A stretch of DNA of 64,000 bases from contig MAAE01000032.1 in assembly GCA_002162675.1 (NCBI GenBank), positions 62,001 to 126,000 of the forward strand, written 5' to 3'. The notes beneath the pieces were generated by a model that was given only the letters and a program-made list of their open reading frames with translations, was not told where the DNA came from and searched no databases. The translations under genes and the position numbers were made by a program. Shown piece by piece: positions 37,835 through 48,067 of this stretch (its first letter is position 1; each line of letters starts with the position of its first letter). The DNA is from Colwellia sp. 39_35_sub15_T18 (GTDB taxonomy: Bacteria; Pseudomonadota; Gammaproteobacteria; Enterobacterales; Alteromonadaceae).

Positions 37835-40105
37835 CTATATCTTACAAGCGCCACCAGCACAACCATCATCTTCAATTTCTACGTTGTCACTGGCACCGTC
37901 ACGAGTGTTATGGTAATACATCGTCTTAATGCCCAGTTTATATGCGGTTAGAATATCTTTTAATATTTGCTTAACAGGCACTTTTCCGCCTTCAAATTTA
38001 GCAGGATCATAGTTTGTGTTAGCAGAAATAGTTTGATCAATAAATTTTTGCATGATACCAACAATCTCTAAATATCCTTGATTGTCAGGGATGTTCCAAA
38101 GCAGCTCGTAGTTATCTTTAAGTTTTTGATACTCAGGTACTACTTGTTTCAGTATGCCGTCTTTACTGGCTTTTATACTAATCAAACCTCGAGGCGGCTC
38201 AATACCATTGGTAGCATTAGATATTTGTGAAGATGTTTCTGATGGCATTAATGCCGAAACGGTTGAATTACGAACGCCATGCTTTTTAATGCTTTTTCGT
38301 AATGACTCCCAATCTAAATGCAGTGGTTCGCCAGTTATATCATCAATAGTCTTTTTGTAAGTATCAATGGGCAATATGCCTTGGGCAAGACGAGTTTCAT
38401 CAAATTTAGGGCAGGCGCCTTGCTCTTTAGCTAATAAATTAGTGGCTTTTAACAAATAGTACTGTATGGCTTCAAAAGTTTTATGAGTTAAGTTGTTGGC
38501 ACTACCGTTTGAATAGTACAAGCCATTTTTAGCTAAATAATAAGCGTAATTAATAACACCTATACCTAGCGTGCGACGAGCTAAGCTAGCATTTTTCGCA
38601 GCCGGAATAGGGTAGTCTTGATAATCGAGTAAACTATCCAGTGCGCGTACGGCTAAGTCGGCTAGGCCTTCTAACTCATCAAGAGACTCTATTGCCCCTA
38701 AATTGAATGCTGATAATGTACATAGTGCTATTTCACCATTTTCATCATTAACATCCTTCATCGGTTTCGTGGGTAGAGCAATCTCTAAACACAAGTTACT
38801 TTGACGAATAGGGGCTTTGCTTGGCTCAAATGGGCTATGCGTATTACAGTGATCAACATTTTGTAAATATATGCGACCAGTACTTGCACGTTCTTGAGCA
38901 AATAAAGTAAATAATTCAATGGCTTTAATACGCTTTTTACGAATTGACTCATCATTTTCATATTGAAGATAAAGTTGCTCAAATTTTTCTTGATCTTCAA
39001 AGAAAGCATCATAAAGTCCTGGCACATCACTTGGGCTAAATAATGTGATATGGCCACCTTTGATCAAACGTTGATACATTACTTTGTTAAATTGTACCCC
39101 GTAGTCTAAATGTCGAACTCGGTTTTCTTCAACGCCACGGTTATTTTTAAGCACTAGCAAGCTTTCTACTTCTAAATGCCAAAGTGGGTAGAATAAGGTC
39201 GCTGCACCGCCGCGAACACCACCTTGCGAACAGCTTTTAACAGCTGTTTGGAAGTGTTTGTAAAAAGGGATACAACCAGTATGGAAAGCTTCACCGTTAC
39301 GAATAGCACTACCTAAAGCGCGAATGCGCCCAGCATTAACACCAATACCCGCACGTTGTGAAACGTATTTAACAATAGCACTTGATGCCGCATTAATTGA
39401 GTCTAAAGAATCATCACACTCAATCAATACACAAGATGAGAATTGGCGCGTAGGGGTACGAACTCCAGCCATAATAGGCGTAGGTAATGATATTTTAAAC
39501 GTTGAAATGGCATGGTAAAAACCTTCAACATACTTTAAACGAGTACTGCTAGGGTATTTAGCGAATAAACATGCAGCAACTAAAATATAGAGAAACTGAG
39601 CACTTTCATAGATGTCACCGTTAACTCGGTTTTGTACTAGATATTTGCCTTCCAGTTGTTTTACGGCCGCATAACTGAAGCTTAAATCGCGACTATGATC
39701 TAAATATAATGACATCTGCTCGAAGTCACTTTCGCTATAGTCATTTAATATATGTTGATCGTATTTACCTGCTTCAACTAACTTAACAACATGATCATAA
39801 AGTCTTGGCGGTTCAAATTGACCATAAGCTTTTTTACGAAGGTGAAATATAGCAAGTCTTGCTGATAAATATTGGTAATCAGGCGTTTCTTCAGAAATCA
39901 AATCAGCTGCAGATTTGATAATTGTTTCATGAATATCTTCTGTTTTAATGCCATCATAAAATTGAATATGTGACTTTAGTTCAACTTGGGAAACGGATAC
40001 TTTTTCTAACCCTTCAGCAGCCCAAGCAATAACTTTGTGGATTTTTTCTAGATCGATGGGTTCTTTTTCGCCATTACGCTTAGTAACAAAAAGATTATTA
40101 TTCAT
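37835..40105 (-). CDS. nrdA: Ribonucleotide reductase class Ia alpha subunit
   Basis: 756 residues (E. coli 761), with no intein. An N-terminal ATP-cone for allosteric control (VTKRNGEKEPIDLEKIHKVI), the ten-stranded barrel with RQSNLCLEI carrying the catalytic cysteine region, and the C-terminal redox pair CAGGAC are present. The enzyme reduces NDPs to dNDPs under aerobic conditions. Two NrdR-like boxes 31 bp apart lie 169-215 bp upstream, so NrdR repression under high dATP is expected. It forms an operon with nrdB and yfaE. Confidence 0.96.
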   Translation of the reverse strand: MNNNLFVTKRNGEKEPIDLEKIHKVIAWAAEGLEKVSVSQVELKSHIQFYDGIKTEDIHETIIKSAADLISEETPDYQYLSARLAIFHLRKKAYGQFEPPRLYDHVVKLVEAGKYDQHILNDYSESDFEQMSLYLDHSRDLSFSYAAVKQLEGKYLVQNRVNGDIYESAQFLYILVAACLFAKYPSSTRLKYVEGFYHAISTFKISLPTPIMAGVRTPTRQFSSCVLIECDDSLDSINAASSAIVKYVSQRAGIGVNAGRIRALGSAIRNGEAFHTGCIPFYKHFQTAVKSCSQGGVRGGAATLFYPLWHLEVESLLVLKNNRGVEENRVRHLDYGVQFNKVMYQRLIKGGHITLFSPSDVPGLYDAFFEDQEKFEQLYLQYENDESIRKKRIKAIELFTLFAQERASTGRIYLQNVDHCNTHSPFEPSKAPIRQSNLCLEIALPTKPMKDVNDENGEIALCTLSAFNLGAIESLDELEGLADLAVRALDSLLDYQDYPIPAAKNASLARRTLGIGVINYAYYLAKNGLYYSNGSANNLTHKTFEAIQYYLLKATNLLAKEQGACPKFDETRLAQGILPIDTYKKTIDDITGEPLHLDWESLRKSIKKHGVRNSTVSALMPSETSSQISNATNGIEPPRGLISIKASKDGILKQVVPEYQKLKDNYELLWNIPDNQGYLEIVGIMQKFIDQTISANTNYDPAKFEGGKVPVKQILKDILTAYKLGIKTMYYHNTRDGASDNVEIEDDGCAGGACKI

Positions 40106-40152
40106 GAAAGACCTGTGATAAAGATAGTGATTATTTTGTTCTTTAAAATACC

Positions 40153-40181
40153 ACTATTACCGTAAAAATTACCGTAATAGT
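40153..40181 (-). promoter_or_regulatory. 29-bp dyad in the nrdA leader
   Basis: ACTATTACCGTAA (40153-40165) and TTACCGTAATAGT (40169-40181) are reverse complements except at one base, with a 3-bp spacer. The site is 48-76 bp upstream of the nrdA start. It may be an operator or a leader hairpin. I cannot assign a regulator. Confidence 0.5.
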
Positions 40182-40273
40182 TGTCACAAAGTAGACAATT
40201 TGGTGTGATTAAAGAAACCCCTTTGTTTTATTGTTTTTTATTATTTCCCTAATTACGCAAAAAATACATGAGC

Positions 40274-40320
40274 GCACTACATCTTGGGTTTTTTTTAATT
40301 TCAACCACAAGATAATGGGG
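40274..40320 (-). promoter_or_regulatory. Pair of NrdR-like boxes upstream of nrdA
   Basis: GCACTACATCTTGGGT (40274-40289) and CCACAAGATAATGGGG (40305-40320) match the NrdR consensus acaCwAtATaTwGtgt at about 12 and 11 of 16 positions by eye. Their starts are 31 bp apart, the three-helical-turn spacing usual for NrdR box pairs. NrdR represses ribonucleotide reductase genes when dATP is plentiful. Confidence 0.7.
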
Positions 40321-40606
40321 TTTTGGCTTTATTGCAAGCGTTTAAGTAGGCTATATTTTAGCTGTTTTTTCAGTGTTTGGTACAGGGTTAGTGTTGACTA
40401 ACCTAGTACCTCTAATTCATTTAATGTTTTGCTAAATGCAAACAGTTTTTGAAAGTTTTTTTTCTCTAAAAATATTTTAATTGAATTTTTTGGTTCTATA
40501 TATCCAATCGGAATATAAAAGAAAATATATATTAAAATCAAATGGTTATTTTGTAGGTTATAGAATAAACAACTTGCTTATTAAAATAGCAATGGCGAAT
40601 AAAACC
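40321..40606. other. AT-rich gap between the nrdA control region and ubiG
   Basis: No ORF is visible. A hairpin formed by GGTTAGT and GACTAACC lies at about 40386-40403, inside a GTAC/GTAC frame. It has no T-tract on either strand, so it is not an obvious ubiG terminator. The rest carries no motif I recognise. Confidence 0.45.
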
Positions 40607-41329
40607 TTAAACCTTTTGGCAGCACAGTATGTAGTTCACATCCAAATTATCGATTAATTTGTGATTTTCGGTAATAGGGTTGTAATGAATACCACTGGCA
40701 TCAATACATTTTAATTCACACGCTTGCGCCCAACTAATCAGTTGTGAAGGTTTAATGAATTTATCATGATCATGGGTACCATCCGGCACTATTTTAAATA
40801 ATTTTTCAGCGGCTAAAATAGCTAATAAATAAGATTTAATGTTTTTGTTTAATGTTGAAAAAAAGACTAAACCACCGGGTTTTACTAATTGTGCACAAGC
40901 ATTAACTATTGAGGCAGGATCGGGTACATGCTCTAGCATTTCCATACAAGTAACAATATCAAAAGACCCTTTTGCTTGCTGCGCTTTTTCTTCAGCGGTT
41001 ATTTTTTCATAATTTATTGTTAAGCCTGATTCAAGTGCATGCAGCCTGGCAACATTTAATGGCTCGGTTCCCATATCAATGCCGGTAACATTGGCACCAA
41101 GTTTTGCTAATGACTCGGATAAAATACCACCACCACAACCGACATCAATAACATCTTTTCCAAAAACTTCTGTTTGTTGTTCACTTATATGCTGGCAAAT
41201 AAATTGCACTCTGAGCGGGTTTAACTGATGTAAAGGTTTAAAATCACCCGTTAACTCCCACCATTGATTAGCGACTTTTTCAAATTTAGCAATTTCTTCT
41301 TTGTTTACGTTCAATGAGTTTGTTGTCAT
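40607..41329 (-). CDS. ubiG: Ubiquinone biosynthesis O-methyltransferase UbiG
   Basis: 240-residue class I SAM methyltransferase with motif [25 protein letters not shown], and the EMLEHVPDP segment. UbiG methylates two hydroxyl groups during ubiquinone synthesis at the inner membrane. It is divergent from gyrA across a 403-bp region and upstream of nrdAB on the same strand, the conserved enterobacterial order. The start ATG follows a stretch with AAAGGA eight bases before it on the minus strand. Confidence 0.95.
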   Translation of the reverse strand: MTTNSLNVNKEEIAKFEKVANQWWELTGDFKPLHQLNPLRVQFICQHISEQQTEVFGKDVIDVGCGGGILSESLAKLGANVTGIDMGTEPLNVARLHALESGLTINYEKITAEEKAQQAKGSFDIVTCMEMLEHVPDPASIVNACAQLVKPGGLVFFSTLNKNIKSYLLAILAAEKLFKIVPDGTHDHDKFIKPSQLISWAQACELKCIDASGIHYNPITENHKLIDNLDVNYILCCQKV

Positions 41330-41491
41330 GGTATATCTGAGTCATAAAGGAAAGTTATACAAGAATATTACGATTCTAAACTAAACATTTTTCTAAACAT
41401 AGTAAATAGATCAATAAAGCTGTTTTTGTTCGATAAACAGTCACAAATAAGCCTAAAAAAAACACACACCTATAGTGCAAAATAAAGCTGT

Positions 41492-41519
41492 TTGGCATCA
41501 CTAAAAACTGTGCTAATAT
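41492..41519 (+). promoter_or_regulatory. Probable sigma-70 promoter of gyrA
   Basis: TTGGCA (41492-41497) and TAATAT (41514-41519) are separated by 16 bp, with an extended TGC directly before the -10. Transcription would start near 41526 and give a leader of about 207 nt before gyrA. gyrA promoters in other bacteria respond to supercoiling; that is not readable here. Confidence 0.6.
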
Positions 41520-41732
41520 GCTGCGTTGATTTATATTTCTGTATCTATTTACTTGCTGTTATCTTCATGGTGTTTTAATTGATGATCTCGGCATTGATTT
41601 TCAATATTTTGTAGCACAGCTAGGAAATATTGCTTCCCTCAGAGTGAGGTGAATAGTTACTACTTTTTATGATAAAAATAATAAAATTTTTGCGTTACTT
41701 CGTATTAGTTAAGTTAAGGGATACGTTCATTT

Positions 41733-44447
41733 ATGTCAGATCTGGCCAAAGAAATAGTTCCAGTAAATATTGAAGATGAGTTAAAAACCTCCTATCTAGA
41801 TTACGCCATGAGCGTGATTGTTGGTCGTGCATTACCTGATGTTCGTGATGGTTTGAAACCAGTGCATCGCCGCGTACTATTCGCAATGGATGTTTTAGGA
41901 AATGATTGGAACAAAGCCTATAAAAAATCAGCCCGTGTGGTTGGCGATGTAATCGGTAAATATCACCCTCATGGTGATACCGCGGTATACGACACTATTG
42001 TTCGTTTAGCGCAACCTTTCTCAATGCGTTATATGTTGGTTGATGGGCAAGGTAACTTTGGTTCGGTCGATGGTGACAGCGCGGCAGCAATGCGTTATAC
42101 CGAAATCCGTATGGCTAAAATTGCCCATTCAATTTTAGCTGATCTTGATAAAGAAACCGTGGATTTTGTGCCTAACTATGATGGCACTGAATTCATTCCA
42201 GCGGTTATGCCCACTCGAATTCCCAATTTACTTGTTAATGGTGGTTCGGGTATTGCTGTTGGTATGGCAACAAATATTCCACCCCACAACTTAACCGAAG
42301 TGATTAATGGTTGTTTAGCCTTAATAGAAAATAGTGACATTACCTTTGAAGAGCTATTAACCCACATCCCAGGCCCTGATTTTCCAACAGCGGGTATTAT
42401 TAGTGGTCGTGCAGGCATTGAAGAAGCCTATCGTACTGGTCGCGGTAAAATAAAAATTCGTGCCCGTGCTGAAATCGAAGTACATGAAACGACAGGCAAA
42501 GAAACCATCATAGTGCACGAGTTACCTTTTCAGGTGAATAAAGCTCGTCTCATTGAAAAAATGGCTGAGCTTGTTAAAGATAAACGCCTTGAAGGTATTT
42601 CTGCCTTACGTGATGAGTCTGATAAAGACGGCATGCGCATGGTGATCGAAATCAAACGTGGTGAGGTGGGTGAAGTTGTTTTAAATAACTTATATAAACT
42701 TACTCAAATGCAAGTATCTTTTGGTTTCAATATGGTGGCATTAGGTAATGGCCAACCGAAAATATTCAACATTAAAGAAATGCTTGAAGAGTTTGTTTTA
42801 CATCGTCGTGAAGTTGTTACCCGTCGTACCATTTTTGAATTAAGAAAAGCACGTGATAGAGCGCACATCTTAGAAGGCTTATCAATAGCGTTAGCTAATA
42901 TTGAACCTGTTATTGAATTAGTGAAAAATTCACCTTCGAGAAAAGAAGCAGAAGAACAGCTTGTTGCTCAAGGTTGGGATCTAGGTAATGTTAGCGCCAT
43001 GTTAGAACGCGCAGGAACTCATGCGGCACGCCCTGAATGGTTAGAGCCTGAATTTGGATTTCGTGATAACAAGTACTATTTAACGCCTGTACAAGCTAAA
43101 GCCATTGTTGAGCTACAGCTTTATAAGTTAAGTGGTTTAGAACACGAAAAAATTCTAAATGAGTACAAAGAGTTATTAGAGCTGATCGCTGAGCTCATGC
43201 ATATTCTGGAAAACCCAGAGCGCTTAATGGAAGTTATTTGTGAAGAGTTAGTCGCTATTCGTGATGAATTTGGTGATGAACGTCGCACTGAAATTACCAA
43301 TGCGTCTCATGATTTATCATTAGAAGATTTAATTTGTGAAGAAGATGTTGTGGTAACACTTTCTCATGAAGGTTATGTGAAATATCAAGTATTAAGCGAT
43401 TACCAAGCGCAACGTCGTGGTGGTAAAGGTAAAGCGGCAACAAAGATGAAAGAAGAAGATTTCATTGAACGCCTGTTAATTGCCAATACCCATGATACGA
43501 TTTTGTGTTTCTCAGATCGTGGTAAATTATATTGGTTAAAAGTGTATCAACTACCTTTAGCAAGTCGAACGGCTCGTGGCCGTCCAATTGTTAATATTTT
43601 ACCGCTAGAGGCCGACGAACGTATAACCGCTATTTTACCGGTGCGTGAATATGAAGAAGATAAATATATCATTATGGCGACAGCGTCAGGTACAGTGAAG
43701 AAAACGGCCTTAACGGCGTATTCAAACCAACGTGCGAACGGTATTATTGCTTTAAACTTACGTGATGACGACACCTTAATTGGTGTGGATATTACCAATG
43801 GTAACAATGATATTATGTTGTTCTCTGATGCGGGCAAAGTTGTTCGTTTTAATGAAAAAGTTCGCGACAGTGAAACTGGTGAAATTAAACTCGACCCTGA
43901 AACTGGCGAACAACGTTGGGCTTTAAAACCTATTGGCCGAACAGGTACAGGTGTACGCGGTATTAAACTTGAAGGCGATCAAAAGGTTGTTTCACTGATC
44001 GTACCGAAAAATGATGGCCCAATTTTAACCATTACAGAAAATGGTTATGGTAAGCGCACAGACTTAGCTGAATATCCAGCGAAGAGTAGAGCAACTAAAG
44101 GTGTTGTTTCTATTAAAGTGAGTGAACGTAATGGTAAAGTTGTTGGTGCTGTGCAAGTGGAAGATCTTGATGAAATCATGGCAATTACCGATAATGGCAC
44201 TTTAGTACGCACACGGGTTAATGAAGTCAGTGTTATTGGTCGCAATACTCAAGGTGTTCGTTTAATTCGTACTGTTGAAGGGGAGCATGTTGTTGCTCTA
44301 CAACGTATTGATGAAATAGAAGAACCAGAGATCACTGAAGGTGAGGATTCCTCAACTGTAGAGTCCTCAGATGATGCATCATTAACAGACAACCCCGAGC
44401 ATAATGCCCAACAAGTGGATGACGAAAACACATCAAGCGACGAGTAA
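41733..44447 (+). CDS. gyrA: DNA gyrase subunit A
   Basis: 904 residues (E. coli 875). Breakage-reunion domain with the catalytic tyrosine in [10 protein letters not shown], followed by the C-terminal beta-pinwheel containing the GyrA box QRRGGKG. The quinolone-determining region reads [10 protein letters not shown]: threonine stands at the position of E. coli Ser83, with Asp87 retained. Threonine is also native in Pseudomonas aeruginosa GyrA. The very acidic Ser/Glu/Asp tail (last 40 residues) is longer than in E. coli. A strong terminator follows within 25 bp. Confidence 0.97.
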   Translation: MSDLAKEIVPVNIEDELKTSYLDYAMSVIVGRALPDVRDGLKPVHRRVLFAMDVLGNDWNKAYKKSARVVGDVIGKYHPHGDTAVYDTIVRLAQPFSMRYMLVDGQGNFGSVDGDSAAAMRYTEIRMAKIAHSILADLDKETVDFVPNYDGTEFIPAVMPTRIPNLLVNGGSGIAVGMATNIPPHNLTEVINGCLALIENSDITFEELLTHIPGPDFPTAGIISGRAGIEEAYRTGRGKIKIRARAEIEVHETTGKETIIVHELPFQVNKARLIEKMAELVKDKRLEGISALRDESDKDGMRMVIEIKRGEVGEVVLNNLYKLTQMQVSFGFNMVALGNGQPKIFNIKEMLEEFVLHRREVVTRRTIFELRKARDRAHILEGLSIALANIEPVIELVKNSPSRKEAEEQLVAQGWDLGNVSAMLERAGTHAARPEWLEPEFGFRDNKYYLTPVQAKAIVELQLYKLSGLEHEKILNEYKELLELIAELMHILENPERLMEVICEELVAIRDEFGDERRTEITNASHDLSLEDLICEEDVVVTLSHEGYVKYQVLSDYQAQRRGGKGKAATKMKEEDFIERLLIANTHDTILCFSDRGKLYWLKVYQLPLASRTARGRPIVNILPLEADERITAILPVREYEEDKYIIMATASGTVKKTALTAYSNQRANGIIALNLRDDDTLIGVDITNGNNDIMLFSDAGKVVRFNEKVRDSETGEIKLDPETGEQRWALKPIGRTGTGVRGIKLEGDQKVVSLIVPKNDGPILTITENGYGKRTDLAEYPAKSRATKGVVSIKVSERNGKVVGAVQVEDLDEIMAITDNGTLVRTRVNEVSVIGRNTQGVRLIRTVEGEHVVALQRIDEIEEPEITEGEDSSTVESSDDASLTDNPEHNAQQVDDENTSSDE

Positions 44448-44470
44448 TTATAAGCGTCGCACACTTTGAA

Positions 44471-44495
44471 AAGGCGGCTAATAACCGCCTTTTTT
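44471..44495 (+). terminator. gyrA rho-independent terminator
   Basis: AAGGCGG (44471-44477) pairs with CCGCCTT across a 6- to 7-base loop and is followed by six T. It lies 24 bp after the gyrA stop. A hairpin repeat element begins immediately after the T-run. Confidence 0.9.
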
Positions 44496-44700
44496 ATGTT
44501 CAGGATGAACGGTATGTCGCGGTGCCATGGATGGCAAAGAGCGTGTATGTTCAGGATGAACGGTATGTCGCGGTACCATGAATGGTAAAGAACGTGTATG
44601 TTCAGGATGAACGGGCAGTTTTTTGCTCCTGCAAAAACTGCACTTCCGCCATCCTTGGCGGTCGTATGTCGTGATCACATGGATGTGAAAGAGCGTGTAT
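44496..44700 (+). repeat. Terminator-associated hairpin repeat, copy A (three units)
   Basis: Three tandem units, each starting ATGTTCAGGATGAACGG (44496, 44547, 44598) and ending AAAGAGCGTGTAT or AAAGAACGTGTAT. Each unit contains a GTTC-AGGAT-GAAC hairpin and a second short hairpin whose stem covaries: GCCAT/ATGGC, ACCAT/ATGGT and CACAT/ATGTG. The third unit has an extra 60 bp with two larger hairpins, both with TCCT loops (GCAGTTTTTTGC/GCAAAAACTGC and CCGCCA/TGGCGG). Related copies lie at 52545 and 60302. Confidence 0.88.
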
Positions 44701-44763
44701 TTGTTTAACTTGCGTTACTTGCTTAGTTTACTGAGTTTTATTTAATAACATTTGAGAAAGAAA

Positions 44764-45852
44764 ATGACTGAAGTTTTTAATTTTTGTGCTGGCCCTGCCA
44801 TGCTACCTAAAGCTGTAATGACAAAAGCGCAAAATGAATTTATTAATTGGAATGATACCGGTAGCTCTGTGATGGAGTTAAGCCACCGTAGTAGTATTTA
44901 TATGGCTATGGCGGCAGAGGCTGAAGCTGATTTGCGTGATCTTATGGCTATTCCTGACAATTACAAAGTCTTGTTTTGTCATGGTGGTGGACGCGGTCAA
45001 TTTTCTGCTGTGCCACTTAATTTATTACCGCAAGGTAAGTCTGCCGATTATATTGTTAACGGTTCATGGTCAAAAGCCGCCGCCGCTGAGGCTAAAAACT
45101 TTGGTGATATTAATGTCATTAATATCCGAGAAGAGCGTAGTGATGGCGCAACTAGCCTTACCGCAGTTAACCAATGGCCATTAAATAACGATGCAGCTTA
45201 TGTACACTATTGTCCAAATGAAACGGTTGACGGTATTGAAATTAATGATATTCCAGATACTCATGGTGTGCCATTAGTAGCTGATATGTCATCTACTATT
45301 TTATCTCATGAAATTGATGTCACTAAATTTGGTTTAATCTATGCTGGCGCGCAGAAAAATATCGGACCATCGGGTTTAACGCTTGTTATTGTTCATGAAG
45401 ATCTGCTTGGTCATGCTCAACTAGCAACACCTTGCATTATGAACTATCAAACTAGTGCTAATAATGACTCTATGTATAACACACCACCCACTTATTCGTG
45501 GTACTTAGCTGGCTTAGTTTTTAAATGGCTTAAAGAGTTAGGTGGAGTAAAAGCTATTGCGAAAATCAACAAAGAAAAAGCCGACTTGCTTTATCAAACC
45601 ATTGATAGCAGTAACTTTTACACAAATAATATTGAGCAGCAATATCGCAGTAAAATGAATATTCCATTTTGGCTTACTGATGAAAGCTTAAATGAAAAAT
45701 TTTTAATTCAAGCCGAGCAACAAGGTTTAACGGCATTAAAAGGCCATAGAATTGTTGGTGGTATGCGAGCTAGTATTTACAATGCCATGCCTATTGAAGG
45801 TGTACAGGCGTTAGTTGATTTTATGAAAAAATTTGAAAAGGGCGCTAGATAG
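44764..45852 (+). CDS. serC: Phosphoserine aminotransferase
   Basis: Class V PLP aminotransferase that makes 3-phosphoserine in serine synthesis and also acts in pyridoxine synthesis. The track starts at TTG 44752, but ATG 44764 gives 362 residues, exactly the E. coli length, and begins with the family N-terminus [11 protein letters not shown]. The PLP lysine is in [18 protein letters not shown] and the C-terminal [12 protein letters not shown] are also typical. It forms the conserved serC-aroA operon, with aroA starting one base after its stop. Confidence 0.95.
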   Translation: MTEVFNFCAGPAMLPKAVMTKAQNEFINWNDTGSSVMELSHRSSIYMAMAAEAEADLRDLMAIPDNYKVLFCHGGGRGQFSAVPLNLLPQGKSADYIVNGSWSKAAAAEAKNFGDINVINIREERSDGATSLTAVNQWPLNNDAAYVHYCPNETVDGIEINDIPDTHGVPLVADMSSTILSHEIDVTKFGLIYAGAQKNIGPSGLTLVIVHEDLLGHAQLATPCIMNYQTSANNDSMYNTPPTYSWYLAGLVFKWLKELGGVKAIAKINKEKADLLYQTIDSSNFYTNNIEQQYRSKMNIPFWLTDESLNEKFLIQAEQQGLTALKGHRIVGGMRASIYNAMPIEGVQALVDFMKKFEKGAR

Positions 45853-45853
45853 A

Positions 45854-47146
45854 ATGGAGCAGTTAACACTAAACCCGATAGGTAAAATTAATGGCGAAGT
45901 CTTTTTACCCGGCTCAAAAAGCTTATCTAATCGCGCATTGTTAATTGCTGCGTTAGCTAATGGTGTGACTAAAATTACCAACTTGCTCGTTAGTGATGAC
46001 ATAAAGTATATGTTAAATGCGTTAACAAGCCTTGGGGTTGAGTATGTTTTGAGTGATTGTGGCACTGAATGTACAGTCGTTGGAAACAATGGCTTTTTCA
46101 ACACTAACACTAAAAATAATAAACCGTTGGAGTTATATCTCGGTAACGCGGGCACCGCTATGCGCCCATTGTGTGCCGCTCTTGCCGCGAGTGAGGGAGA
46201 GTTTATCTTAACAGGCGAGCCAAGAATGAAAGAAAGGCCAATTGGCCACTTGGTCAATGCATTAGAGCAGCTTAGTGCCGATATAGAATACTTGGAAGAT
46301 CAGGATTACCCACCGGTAAAAATTAAAGGTAAAACCTTAGCTGGTAGCACGGTAAGCATAGATGGCTCTATTTCTAGCCAGTTTTTAACTGCTATATTGA
46401 TGATTGCACCTTTATTAAAAACGGACACTAACATAGTGATTGAAGGTGAATTAGTTTCTAAGCCGTATATTGATATAACACTTAATATTATGAGTAGGTT
46501 TGGTGTCGAGGTGCAAAACAATGACTATAAATCTTTCACGGTAAAAGGTTCTCAATCTTACCAATCTGTTGAAAAATATATGGTGGAAGGTGATGCTTCT
46601 TCAGCGTCATATTTTCTGGCAGCAGGCGCGATAAAAGGTGGAGAAATTACTGTACATGGTGTTGGTAAACTGAGTGTTCAAGGTGACAAGTATTTTGCTG
46701 ATGTACTTGAGAAAATGGGCGCAGAAGTGACTTGGAGTGATGAGTCAATTACTGTTAGCGGTAAAGCACTTACTGCGATTGATATGGACATGAACCATAT
46801 ACCAGATGCCGCGATGACTATTGCAACGACAGCACTTTTTGCCGTAGGTACTACAACAATTCGAAATATCTATAACTGGCGAGTAAAAGAAACTGACCGT
46901 TTAACTGCAATGGCTACGGAGCTAAGAAAAGTAGGCGCTGATGTGGTAGAGGGTGAAGATTATATATCTATTACTCCACCAGCATCCTTGAAACATGCTG
47001 AAATTGATACCTATAATGATCATAGAATTGCCATGTGTTTTTCTCTGGTAGCATTGAGTGATACACCTGTCACAATTAATGACCCTAAATGTACGGCTAA
47101 AACATTTCCCGACTACTTTGATAAATTAGCGCATGTCTCTTGCTAA
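45854..47146 (+). CDS. aroA: 3-phosphoshikimate 1-carboxyvinyltransferase (EPSP synthase)
   Basis: Catalyses the sixth step of the shikimate pathway, joining shikimate-3-phosphate and PEP. The ATG at 45854 ([10 protein letters not shown]) is preferred to the TTG at 45833, because it matches the E. coli N-terminus and lies one base past serC. That gives 430 residues. [23 protein letters not shown] and the [10 protein letters not shown] block are class I EPSP synthase signatures, with Gly retained in [15 protein letters not shown] marks the C-terminal lobe. Confidence 0.95.
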   Translation: MEQLTLNPIGKINGEVFLPGSKSLSNRALLIAALANGVTKITNLLVSDDIKYMLNALTSLGVEYVLSDCGTECTVVGNNGFFNTNTKNNKPLELYLGNAGTAMRPLCAALAASEGEFILTGEPRMKERPIGHLVNALEQLSADIEYLEDQDYPPVKIKGKTLAGSTVSIDGSISSQFLTAILMIAPLLKTDTNIVIEGELVSKPYIDITLNIMSRFGVEVQNNDYKSFTVKGSQSYQSVEKYMVEGDASSASYFLAAGAIKGGEITVHGVGKLSVQGDKYFADVLEKMGAEVTWSDESITVSGKALTAIDMDMNHIPDAAMTIATTALFAVGTTTIRNIYNWRVKETDRLTAMATELRKVGADVVEGEDYISITPPASLKHAEIDTYNDHRIAMCFSLVALSDTPVTINDPKCTAKTFPDYFDKLAHVSC

Positions 47147-47209
47147 TATCAATTTGGTATAAATATGTTACAGAATAATTTTTTACGCGATTTAGAGAAA
47201 CAAATCCCG

Positions 47210-47215
47210 TATAAT
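47210..47215 (+). promoter_or_regulatory. Consensus -10 element upstream of cmk
   Basis: A perfect TATAAT lies 33 bp before the cmk ATG. No good -35 sits at 16-18 bp; TTTACG is 22 bp away. The site would give cmk-rpsA a promoter separate from serC-aroA, as in E. coli. Confidence 0.45.
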
Positions 47216-47247
47216 GCTGCCGATTTTTGACATTAGGAGATAGATGT

Positions 47248-47928
47248 ATGCAGGAAAGCGTTCCAGTAATCACCATTGATGGCCCTAGCGGGGCAGGCAA
47301 AGGAACTGTTGCCAGAATTGTTGCTGAACAACTTGGCTGGCACTTGCTTGATAGTGGTGCTATTTATCGTGTGCTTGCCGTTGCAACTCAACATCATCAT
47401 GTTGGTGTTGATGATGAAGAACCATTGATCCCCATGGCTGCCCACTTAGATGTGCAATTTGAAATTAGCAGTCAAGGCGAAAGCAAAGTTATTTTAGAAG
47501 GTGAAGATGTCACCAACACGATTCGCACAGAAGAAATAGGCTCGTTAGCATCAAAAGTAGCCGCTTTTCCACGTGTTCGTGAAGCATTATTACGCCGTCA
47601 ACGTGCTTTTAGCGTAGCTCCAGGTTTAGTTGCCGATGGTCGAGATATGGGAACTATCGTTTTTTCTAAAGCGCCAGTGAAAGTATTTTTAACCGCTAGC
47701 GCAGAAGAGCGAGCAGAGCGTCGATTTAATCAGTTGAAAGAGAAGGGCTTTGATGTTAAAATCGGGCGCCTTTTGGATGACATACGTCAACGGGATGAGC
47801 GAGACCGCAATCGAGAAGTTGCCCCGCTTGTACCGGCAGAAGGCGCGTTAATAGTTGATTCTACTGACCTTTCTATACAAGAAGTGGTTAATAAAGTCCT
47901 TTCATTCGCGAATGAAAAATTAACATAA
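47248..47928 (+). CDS. cmk: Cytidylate kinase
   Basis: Phosphorylates CMP and dCMP. The ATG at 47248 is chosen over the track's TTG 47227: AGGAG lies eight bases upstream and the protein then begins [20 protein letters not shown], giving 226 residues (E. coli 227). The P-loop, [19 protein letters not shown] and the LID segment [15 protein letters not shown] are all present. It is followed by rpsA, as in most gammaproteobacteria. Confidence 0.95.
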   Translation: MQESVPVITIDGPSGAGKGTVARIVAEQLGWHLLDSGAIYRVLAVATQHHHVGVDDEEPLIPMAAHLDVQFEISSQGESKVILEGEDVTNTIRTEEIGSLASKVAAFPRVREALLRRQRAFSVAPGLVADGRDMGTIVFSKAPVKVFLTASAEERAERRFNQLKEKGFDVKIGRLLDDIRQRDERDRNREVAPLVPAEGALIVDSTDLSIQEVVNKVLSFANEKLT

Positions 47929-48067
47929 ACCTTTATTTTATACCTTTGCTTATCCTAAGTATAAAATAATCTAACTAAAGCCTACGTCAAGGATGTACCG
48001 AGGCTAATTTAATAACCCCATGAAACATCGATGTTGATTGGATTAATAACGAGTTAATACACAAGTT
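47929..48067 (+). promoter_or_regulatory. Structured rpsA leader
   Basis: The 139-nt leader has no Shine-Dalgarno next to the rpsA ATG. Instead it shows several small stems: TATAC/GTATA (from 47940), AGCCT/AGGCT enclosing AAGGA, and the palindrome ACATCGATGT, separated by AT-rich stretches. E. coli rpsA also lacks a proper Shine-Dalgarno and is initiated and autoregulated through such hairpins, so the same control is likely here. Confidence 0.55.

Noticed and set aside
37835-40105. Possible intein in nrdA
   Set aside because: Length 756 equals the inteinless family and no intein splice motifs are seen.
44478-44678. Minus-strand ORF with repeated HPEHTRSLP units
   Set aside because: It is the translation of the hairpin repeat in copy A; the same phrase appears in unrelated frames at copy C, and no start signal or family match is seen.
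44496-44700. CRISPR-like spaced repeats
   Set aside because: Only three units, the whole unit including the 'spacers' is conserved, and no cas genes are nearby.
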